Positions 56,173 to 64,000 of a stretch of DNA of 64,000 bases are shown here, in pieces (position 1 is the stretch's first letter; each line of letters begins with the position of its first letter). The notes under the pieces are model-generated. The model did not search any database. It was not told the origin of the DNA and saw only the letters and a list, made by a program, of their open reading frames with translations. Both the position numbers and the translations under genes were made by a program. Source of the stretch: Linyphia triangularis (lineage: Eukaryota; Arthropoda; Arachnida; Araneae; Linyphiidae); NCBI GenBank assembly GCA_963978545.1, contig OZ021732.1:62472714-62536713 (forward strand). The letters are read 5' to 3'.

Positions 56173-57103
56173 TCATAAATATGAATATAAATAAGGATCA
56201 AACACACGGGATATGTCAGATAATATCTCTCTTTTACAAAAATTGGACTTGTCTTCCATTGGAGCCACTGTAAATCTTATACAGTCAGAATTTGGGCTCC
56301 ACCAGATACCAAGAATTTTCACATCACTATCTGTTTCACTGAGAAGGAAATTCTCGTCTCTTGACTGATCTGGTACTTCGCTCAGCACAGAGGGAGCATT
56401 GGAATTCCATTTACGAAGATTGAAGCCCCTTTTATAATCATTCCTTTCAATTGTCACACAAGCTAAGCTCAATCGCTTCTGATTCTGTAGCAGCTCCACT
56501 CAAGAGATCGCCTACATAGAAATGTTCTAGTGTTGCAAAGGAAGTAAGAGGATATTCATCTTTTTCATCCTGAGAAAATTGTTTTAAGATTCTGGTACTA
56601 AGGAACGGTGCACTTGTTGTACCATATGTCACCGTAACCAATATAAATTCTCTTACTGGTTCCTCTGGCGATTCTCACGATAATATCCTTTGCCAGTCAC
56701 AATCATCTCCATGAACTTTTATTTGCCTAACCATTTTCTCTATGTCGGCATAGACAAAGATTTCAAAAGTTCAAAAACGAAGGAGAATCGGAAATAATTC
56801 TGGTTGTACACGTGGACTAACCATTAGTAAGTCATTCAAAGAATACTCAGTAGAAGACTTGCTCGAACCATCAAACACCACTCTTAACTTTGTTGTTGAG
56901 CTGGACTCTTTTATCACAGCCTGATGTGGGAGATAATATACCTCAGATTTTTCATATTCGGAGTCAGGAATAGCCTTCATATGACCCAAGGCATGATATT
57001 CGCGCATAAACTCTCTATATTGACTATATACATCTGGTTTTAATGATAAGAAACGTTCAACGCACTTGAGCCTCTTAAGCACAATCTGTTTAGACTCAAC
57101 CAA
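56173..57103 (-). pseudogene. BEL/Pao reverse transcriptase remnant
   Basis: Pieces in order: YYLPHQAVIKESSSTTKLRV with VFDGSSKS and YSLNDLLMVSPRVQP (57103-56771); TYGTTSAPFLSTRIL and HFYVGDLLSG (56641-56447), in which the active-site YVDD is YVGD; then RGFNLRKWNSNAP and ILGIWWSPNSD (56499-56173). Loss of an active-site Asp together with frame breaks makes it inactive. Confidence 0.8.
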
Positions 57104-57351
57104 TTTTCGACGTGTCCGTATGAAACGGAAGTCTCACTATATATCTTCCATCCTTTTCTCTGGTATGGTTATTCATATAATATTCTTCACATAACCTATG
57201 TTCCTTTGACTGCAATTTAACCATTAGCACAAAGTCAAGTTAACAAAACTTCTCTATTACTCGGTCACTTAGCAACTGAATATTATTCACGTGGATAGCC
57301 GAGTGTGAAGCCTCACGTGGATAGCCTCTACACCAGAAATTGAACCTGCTA

Positions 57352-57994
57352 CTATCCATCCCAAGTCCGATCGAAGAGCCATAGGTTTACTTCACCCAAA
57401 GAAAATAATTGCCCTCGCTGCATTGGAAGTGCTATATCCACACCAAGAAGAATATCTACTGGACCACTTCTGAAAAATGTAGGATCTGCCAACTGCATAT
57501 CACCAAAAGTTCCCAGACACGATGGATCCAAACTACAGTGCGGAAGCTGACCAACAATTTTTTTCACAACGTACATTGAAGTTACAAAGGAGGAATTCGA
57601 ATCAAAATGAGGAGAAAACCTAATTTGACAAACACCACTAGTACATGCATCTGTTGAACCCAAACAAGAAATTACAGCATTTGCTCTCTTTTTTTGGTAA
57701 TCTCAGTTTATCCAAACATTTACTTGTAATTAAACTAGCTTGATTACCCGGATCCAACAAAGCGCGACACAACTGTACTTTCCCAAATGCATCCCTCACT
57801 TTCACTACAGCAGTACACAACAGTAGCTGAGCACTCGAACCAAAGTCTGAACAGCAAGAAATAACTCCAGAACTATCACTCTCGACAGCGCCCCGACCGG
57901 AATTCCCATTACCAGGCAGAGAACTATCTGACACAACTTCCAACGCAGTAACAGAGAGTGAAGTCGAATTACTAACTCCACCCTGCGATTTCAA
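57352..57994 (-). pseudogene. BEL/Pao peptidase remnant
   Basis: Two overlapping open pieces. The catalytic segment reads LCRALLDPGNQASLIT where family members have D-S-G-S/A, so the Asp is kept but the motif is altered. The second piece ends with VDILLGVDIALPM, matching the second flap region. Confidence 0.75.
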
Positions 57995-58501
57995 TCCCGT
58001 GTACCGCCTGTTTTCAAAGTGTAGTAGTGTATTATGAAACTTTTGGTATTTGCTACTTTTATAAGCACTCTTACAATTAAAACTACGATAAAACTGACAG
58101 AAACAATAAAAGCATATCCCGGCACCCCTTAGAAATTCTACGTTTATGTACAGACATTTTTAAAAATGTCTTTTGCTTAAGTGGCGATTTCTCTGACACA
58201 AAAAACACTGAGAACGGGTTTCTAAAGCTACGAGAGTGACTTTTCCACTAACACTCCTTTGAACCCCTTGATTTTTTGACACAAGCGATTTAGGTTGATT
58301 CGAAAGAAATTGTTATAGTTCATTAAGAGAATTGTCACCATCAAGCGATCGCTCCCACCAACTTCTTGTAGAAGAATCAAGATTAAATTTGACTAAAAAC
58401 TTAAGAATTGTATCTGAAGCACCCTCAATTTTTATATCTAGAGTTTCCAGGAATCTCACATATTCTTTAATAGAATCCACTTGTTGCAAAATATTATTAT
58501 G

Positions 58502-59146
58502 CTACTCCGAATTCAAAGATGGCAAGTTAAGTAATTTACTCATAACTGAGCTCATGATATCACGTTTGTGGAAATATCTCTCTGTCAATAAGTCCCACAC
58601 AAATTTAAAATTACTATCTGAAATTGAAAGTGACTGCACAATTTTATGAGCGTCTCCTTTAAGCACACCCTTCAAATACTGTAGATGTTGAGCATCTGAT
58701 GAATTTGCATTGTTGATCACAGCTGCTCTGAAAAAATCCGAAAAAGTAATAAATTCGTCCATCACCCCAGAAAATGTTGGTAAGGATAAAACAAGAAGTT
58801 TAATCTCTGCACATTCAGATACCGCTGGCATAACTTTCCTTACAGACGCGCTATTACTACATCTACATACCTTGGTGTCAATTTTAGCAAGAATTTCATC
58901 AACAATTTCCAACAACCCCTCCCGTTCTTCAGAAAAACTTTCTATTTTCTCATCCCCACACCGCACTACAATTTCATTAAAAATTATTGCCAACTCATCC
59001 GCAATTTTAATAAACCGATTTTTTCTAACACCAAGCTCGGCCAACTGTAAATTCTCAAAAGTTTTAAAATCTAAAGTTTTATTTTTCATCCTAGTCAGGG
59101 AGAATTTAAATGCTTTCTTTTTGTTTAACAAATCCTTAAACTCCAT
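58502..59146 (-). pseudogene. gag: BEL/Pao gag N-terminal part
   Basis: 214 aa from the ATG at 59146. Contains a helical N-terminal region and LLVLSLPTFSGVMDEFITFS plus YLKGVLKGDAHKIVQSL, the DUF1759-like core (L-P-x-F-x-G...F...F). It ends prematurely at 58502. The zinc-knuckle region upstream of the peptidase (about 58000-58500) is broken. Confidence 0.75.
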
Positions 59147-59508
59147 AATTACCCAATAAATAATCTAATAATTTGTAGCCTTTTCTAAACTTTGAAACAC
59201 AACATGTAAAAATCACTAGTAAAATATCTAACACAAGACCTAAAATTTAAATATCAACATTAAAACCCATACAATAAATACACCATACACAGCATCACTG
59301 AAATTACAAATATATCGTTACAACACAAGTTATTTCCCACACAATACAAACCAAAAAGCTAAACAATAACCCACCTCAAACTGCACACCTCTGCCACGTT
59401 GAAGAATCCAACACAAGAATCACGACGCTACAGAACATTCAACAACCATTCGCCATGACACTTGACACTCTAAACTTCGAAACCAACTAGCTCAAACACA
59501 CTCTTCTC

Positions 59509-59524
59509 CGGCTCGACGGACCAA
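59509..59524 (-). promoter_or_regulatory. Primer-binding site of old BEL/Pao element
   Basis: Minus strand TGGTCCGTCGAGCCGG, 3 nt inside the 5' LTR. Confidence 0.6.
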
Positions 59525-59527
59525 TTA

Positions 59528-60048
59528 TGTTGGTTTTCCTAAGCGGACTGTATCTCACAACTCACAAAATGTGTAACACATTACTAACGTTTGCACAAAA
59601 AAGAAACACCACCAGTTTGACTTTGACTTTGATGCTGGTTTTAAAGTGGACCCAGCCCGAAGGCATTATACCACTGGTTCTAAGAGAGCCCAAAGGGCGA
59701 TCATCGAAAATATAAAAATCTAATTGGCAAAAATGAGTTACAATAAGGGACGGACGGGACAAAACAATAAAAGTAAGAAAAGTGGATAATAAGTATCTAT
59801 GTACAAAAGCTCATGCTTTTATTAGCAAAATTTTGTTCCGAAAAATCCTAGGATTTCCTAGGATTGCTACTCCACCAGTAACAAAATCACCTTACTTTAT
59901 TCATCAACGTCACAACGCGGCTACAATAAACATCTGCTGTCTCAACTACACCAGAAGCTTTTTAAAAATAGAAATTTCACCAGTAGCGCCATCTAGTGAG
60001 TTAAATAGAAAAGTAACTAAATAATTACATTTATCTAAGAATTAAACA
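59528..60048 (-). repeat. 5' LTR of old BEL/Pao element, with insertion
   Basis: Matches the LTR at 53575-53857 on both sides of an insertion at 59617-59871. It ends ...ctaagaattaaaca like its partner. Confidence 0.8.
59617..59871. mobile_element. 255-bp insertion with 8-bp duplication inside the LTR
   Basis: Flanked by ccaccagt at 59609-59616 and 59872-59879. An 8-bp duplication suggests a hAT-type MITE, but clear terminal inverted repeats are not visible; it starts ttgactttgac and ends ggattgctact. The other LTR lacks it. Confidence 0.6.
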
Positions 60049-60054
60049 ATATAT

Positions 60055-60777
60055 TGTTGCTTGGATGGGTTCGAAAGATTTGAAGCCAAAGCAGATCAAA
60101 ACTTGCAGAAATTTATTCCGATATAACTCTTCTCAGATTCTCTTACAACTCCAGAACTTCTCGTTCTAGTAGATTCAATGCAGATCTTTACACAGCAATA
60201 GAGCACAAAACAGCAGTTAAAAACTTGACAACACAACTGCTACAAATCTCTGCAAAAGACAATGCAATACAGTTCACTTTCGGAACTCTCTGAATGCTCG
60301 CTGAGAGACAGCTAACTCAGTAACTCCAGTCAACTAACGGACTCAACTAACTCTATCATCCGCTCTCTTGGGCTTATATAGGAAAGGAGAATCTTCGTGA
60401 AACTTCCAGAGATGAAATGGAGAGCTTTCCAGATCGTAGTCGAAAAGCCCTATACATGTAAATGGGGACCGAAAATGTCGCCAAATGGTCGCCAAGTTTG
60501 GCGACAAAAATTAGTCACCAAAATCATCGTCAACTTGGCTCTATCTCACCAATTTGGCGAGATTGCCATTACCATAATGTTAAATGGCCGCTCTTTGTAA
60601 AACTCGCTTCCCAGCATTATCTCTGTAAAACTCGTTTTCAAGCATTAAAGGGTCACATTGCAAGAAAGCAAAGTAAGACAAACTATTGCACTGCCTTTTG
60701 TGAAATGTACATAAATTTATCTTTTTTCATATTTAATACTATACGGAATATTTACAAATATACAGAAATTCGTAACA
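60055..60777 (-). repeat. Solo LTR (Ty3/gypsy-like) with 4-bp TSD
   Basis: On the minus strand it begins TGTTACGAATTTCTG and ends CCAAGCAACA. It contains a TATA-type CTATATAAG (about 60375-60383) followed by an AATAAA signal (near 60118) in the right order for U3-R-U5. Flanked by atat at 60051-60054 and 60778-60781. It abuts the old BEL LTR. Recombination between two LTRs probably removed the body. Confidence 0.75.
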
Positions 60778-60969
60778 ATATTTATTGTCTCTCTCAATAC
60801 AAAGAGTAGTATGGGAATCTAAAGGTGTTGTCGCTTACGCCATTTTGCGCTTAGAGCGACGATATGATTATTCACGCTAAAATAGTCATCGACCGTATAT
60901 TACTCATATATAACATAACAAATGCAACAAAAAGAACTGATATCTCCCAAAAAAAGTCTATTCGTTTTT

Positions 60970-61378
60970 AAAAAAAAATCAACCAAGTAAAATGGTCAGC
61001 CAGAAAAAGTAATGAAATCAAAATGTTTGCAGTCAAGCGGCTTCATATACGTTATTTAGGTTACTTGTTCACTATAAACAAAATTGGGATTTTTGTAAGG
61101 AATCTCCATAGGCAATCAGTTCTTGGCAGGCTATAATTTTTGTAAAATTATCCTCAATTCAGTGCGATGGGTACAAAGTAGTTCAAGCATATGAAATAAA
61201 AGTATTCCGAAATAACTATCCTAAAAATGTTGATTGCCTATGGGAATTAACTCTAAAATTTCCAATTTAGTTTATTGCGTACAAGTTACTAAAAGAACTT
61301 GTATGCGGTCGCTTGGAGGCAAACATTAGATTTCAAAACTTTTTCTGGCTGACCATTTTACTTGACGGATTTTTTTTA
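60970..61378. mobile_element. Foldback MITE, about 400 bp
   Basis: The arms caagtaaaatggtcagccag + aaaaagt (60984 onward) and the inverse acttttt + ctggctgaccattttacttg (ending 61364) pair almost perfectly. Looser pairing extends through poly-A/T ends and inward to cataggcaatca / tgattgcctatg, so nearly the whole element is a hairpin. It has no ORF. No clean TSD could be assigned because the ends are A/T runs. Confidence 0.75.
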
Positions 61379-63023
61379 CAACGTCTAGTTGTTTTTTGAG
61401 AGTATAGTTTTCTAAGGTGATTGATAAGCCTTCTTTGGCTTCAGTGGAGGGAACCACACTATCCAAAAGTAGAGCTCTGTTGCCACCACAAAAATTATGT
61501 GATTATAACTATAATATACTACAGGAATTCTGTATTCGCAATTTTTTTACTCCACGGAAAAATAGTGTACAATGTTATGAACTCATTTTTCATTTGGATG
61601 TAAATGACCTTTGGTCAAAATCTGCATGAGGCAGCTTATAGTTCACAGTACTATTGTAACAACAACATCTACAATAACGCTTTGTAATTTTGAACTTGGT
61701 CAGATAACTAGCCGCCGACCTCAATCAAATCTATACTAACCTTCTCAATCAAATCCATGCCCCATCAATGAAAAGCCATTAAGATCTGGATGGATTAATC
61801 CATATTAGCCACCATTATTCTTCACGCCAGTCTTATTGCAGAGCACTGGCTCGGTCCTACAACTTTCCAGTCAGGATGCCGATCCCTAATCTAACTTAAG
61901 TCACTGGCGACTCTCGATAACTCTTCAAAGGAGGTTGTATAGTATAATATATGAAACATGAAATATCAATACATATCTTAAATACAAAATACAAAAAATT
62001 CCAGTGTTGCTGTCATAGTTAAAAGAGCAAAATATACCACAGGGCCATGCTGTTGTCTTATGGTAAAAAATTAGTTATAATTAAATACAGCTTAAAATAT
62101 TTAAACAAACCGTCTAACAAAAACATATTTTTTCACTTATTGAGTTCTCTAAGATTTCTCTATGAAAGCATTTTCACCATTAAAATCATTTAGTTCTGTT
62201 GCTTATAACCCATAGTGTAGCTCTAATTTACTTAAATCGAGATCAAGCCCGAATATCTAGCATAGCTAAATGAATAATGGCACCATCAAAAAGTTCGTTT
62301 CGCGAAGATAACTATAAATACCACAGAAATATATTTTGTCAAAACCCATTTCGCGTTCATGGAAGTTGCACCGTGCATTAACGAGATAACGTTCCCTTTC
62401 AATTTAAAAGTAAATTTTAACACTTGGAAATATTCAGTACCATACACCACTAAGTCGTATTTTTAAAGAATATTTCGACGTTTTCTCATGCTTAAAGCCG
62501 TGACTATATCTAAATGAATGAAGTTTACTAAGTTTGCAAGATGAACAGACAATATCAAGTATCATCCACCAAGAAGTTTTTCTGTTATAACGAATATTTG
62601 TCTACAGAACCACCCTGCCTAACTTACCCTAAAGTGTTAAATTATCGCTTATCCTTCAATAAATCACCCTTCAAATATATTATCTTCCACTAAGTGATTG
62701 GTAATGATATTCTATAGAATTTTTTACTACGGTGTTTATCTGTGTAAAAGTTCCTCGCTACCGTAATATTGTATACATCTTCCAAAGCGATAATTGGTTA
62801 TAATGTCAAATGTCTTCGAAAACAGACAAATTATTCCATTTTGCTACGGTACCATACAACTAAATAGCCAGTAATAAAATATATATATATAATAAAGTTG
62901 GATGAGAATCGCTTATACTGGTGATGTCCCAATAAGATACCAATAGACTTGCCCTGAAATATCACGCTACCGGAATATCATTATACTAAAGGAAGTACCA
63001 TTATTGCCACAAAATATAGAACA
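61379..63023. other. Intergenic upstream of the Bcl-2-like ORF
   Basis: No gene recognised; only short frames. An AT dinucleotide tract lies at about 62880-62890. It would include any promoter of the downstream ORF, but no TATA or CCAAT box stands out. Confidence 0.5.
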
Positions 63024-63521
63024 ATGGAAGAACAGCAGGGATTCGAAAGGTCACCACACAGACAATTGGCGGTGAATATCATTCAGCACGTTATTGGCCA
63101 GCACGGGCTGCATTGGCGTTGGAACGGAACCAGAGGCGAACTTCTGCCTCCCAACTCTCCATTCCTATTCAGTCTGGTCCTATTCCAAATGAGGAAGATT
63201 GGTAAGACCTTGGATAAACTCAAAGAGATCGTCTTCGACAAAAAAATATCTAGGATAAATGCTGAGCCCGTCTGGTTTCTGATAGATATGTTGTTCCAGC
63301 ATCGCCTCTGTGGACGCGGATTTCGTGAGATTATAGTCGTATGTGCCATGGTTGGACAACTGTCCGTGTTTTGCTGTCGAGCTGGGAAGCATTGTTTGGT
63401 GGATGAACTTGTGGATATTGTACGGCGTGTTCTTAGAGAGAGGGTTGGTGATAATTTACCAGCCTTGGAAAGGTTTGCCGAAGAACATATTTGCATGTTA
63501 AGTTTCCCAGAAGCAGCATGA
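63024..63521 (+). CDS. Bcl-2-like apoptosis regulator, single exon, no membrane anchor
   Basis: 165 aa from an ATG in a good context (acaATGg). Residues 14-33 (QLAVNIIQHVIGQHGLHWRW) resemble the BH4/alpha-1 helix of Bcl-2 proteins; 54-66 (FQMRKIGKTLDKL) resemble a BH3 helix; 86-116 (LIDMLFQ...GFREIIVVCAMVG) match the end of alpha-4, BH1 and alpha-5; 123-152 (KHCLVDELVDIVRRVLRERV onward) match alpha-6 and BH2. The BH1 core, usually N-W-G-R, reads G-F-R-E here (99-102), so the conserved Gly-Arg that contacts partner BH3 helices is missing. There is no hydrophobic C-terminal tail, unlike membrane-anchored members. Family members hold or release mitochondrial apoptotic effectors; which role applies is unknown. 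It could be a retrocopy or a gene captured by a mobile element or virus. Confidence 0.6.
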   Translation: MEEQQGFERSPHRQLAVNIIQHVIGQHGLHWRWNGTRGELLPPNSPFLFSLVLFQMRKIGKTLDKLKEIVFDKKISRINAEPVWFLIDMLFQHRLCGRGFREIIVVCAMVGQLSVFCCRAGKHCLVDELVDIVRRVLRERVGDNLPALERFAEEHICMLSFPEAA

Positions 63522-64000
63522 TTATCCACAAGCCCTTATTGCTGATTGAAACGATGCATAGTAAGCCAACTGCCTTGTGTCTTCCCAAATCCTTTTCATC
63601 TTTGCTAAGTTTACTTTTAAGTGTACATCCCTGTTAATAACTCTAAAAATATTCCAATAGTAGAAGCTGATAAGGTTACAAGAATCGGAAAGGTTATGCA
63701 CATGTACTTTCAGAAATATGAGAAAAATTCTGGTGGGTTAATAATGTTGCGTAAACTATATTATGATCTTTTCGTGTTAAGTTTTATTTAAGTGTACATT
63801 CACGTATATCACTGAGGCAACACTTCCACTTTGTTTATTTAAATCATCTAACTGTCTTGGATAACTATAAGATTTTTAATCTGATGAACCTAATTTGTGC
63901 AACTAAACCAATGTACATACACCCTAAGCCAGAATTAACATTAATAATTAAAGCATGAGAGATAATTAGTCTTCTGTCTACTCTCATTTAATACAAAATA
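63522..64000. other. AT-rich sequence downstream of the Bcl-2-like ORF
   Basis: No gene seen and no AATAAA close behind the stop codon. Confidence 0.5.

Larger units (their letters stand above)
53575..60048 (-). mobile_element. Old, decayed BEL/Pao LTR retrotransposon
   Basis: LTRs at 53575-53857 and 59528-60048 (the latter enlarged by an insertion) enclose fragments of gag, peptidase, RT, RNase H, integrase and DUF5641 in the correct minus-strand order. A primer-binding site lies next to the right LTR. Multiple stops and frameshifts separate the pieces. Flanking pentamers (ataat / atata) do not match exactly. It is clearly older than the BEL element at 31595. Confidence 0.88.

Noticed and set aside
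58710..59159. 149-aa plus-strand frame
   Set aside because: Antisense to the BEL gag remnant, which has recognisable family motifs.

Overview
The window looks like transposon-dense, AT-rich, intron-poor intergenic DNA of an arthropod, most plausibly a chelicerate such as a spider. That rests on the repertoire (Ty3/gypsy and BEL/Pao retrotransposons, a Jockey-type ORF1, Tc1 and TTAA-type DNA transposons, an abundant tRNA-derived SINE) and on base composition; no species marker is present. No clear multi-exon host gene is visible. The best cellular-type coding candidates are two identical AlkB-like dioxygenase genes and one single-exon Bcl-2-like gene.

Layout. 1-2149: 5' end of an LTR retrotransposon on the minus strand (LTR, primer-binding site, open gag running off the window edge). 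2881-6654: decayed Ty3/gypsy pol. 8.8-9.7 kb: minisatellites and the first of seven SINE copies. 10685-25088: a 14.4-kb near-perfect palindrome (arms of 7228 and 7075 bp, 101-bp loop) with 5'-AGTAGTT...AACTACT-3' termini and an exact 6-bp target-site duplication (aagaga). Each arm carries CRE/ETS-rich terminal repeats, a 470-aa AlkB-like fusion protein gene, an AT-rich degenerate tandem array, a GC-richer leader-like island and about 3.6 kb without convincing ORFs. 29.9-30.5 kb: 3' end of another gypsy element. 30.7-37.8 kb: an LTR remnant split by a young BEL/Pao element (two LTRs, 5-bp TSD, nearly intact gag and pol) and by two SINEs. 39.9-42.3 kb: three head-to-tail pieces of a Jockey-like ORF1, one intact. 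44.5-52.6 kb: relics of several DNA transposons, including a 350-bp TTAA MITE, a long-TIR element with a cysteine-rich protein relic, a 132-bp tandem repeat and a Tc1 pseudogene. 53575-60048: decayed BEL/Pao element with both LTRs. 60055-60777: solo gypsy LTR with 4-bp TSD. 60970-61378: foldback MITE. 63024-63521: Bcl-2-like ORF.

The main discovery candidate is the palindromic element. A 6-bp TSD with 5'-AG/CT-3' ends matches Polinton/Maverick-type integration, and a full palindrome carrying only one gene type per arm is what a snapback (defective, head-to-head) derivative of a linear protein-primed element would look like. The TSD and different flanks argue against a sequencing fold-back artefact. 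Its AlkB protein carries an extra C-terminal region with a PC4-like stretch and a C-x2-C...H-x-C motif. The link to Polinton-class elements is inference: no polymerase, integrase or capsid gene remains in the element.
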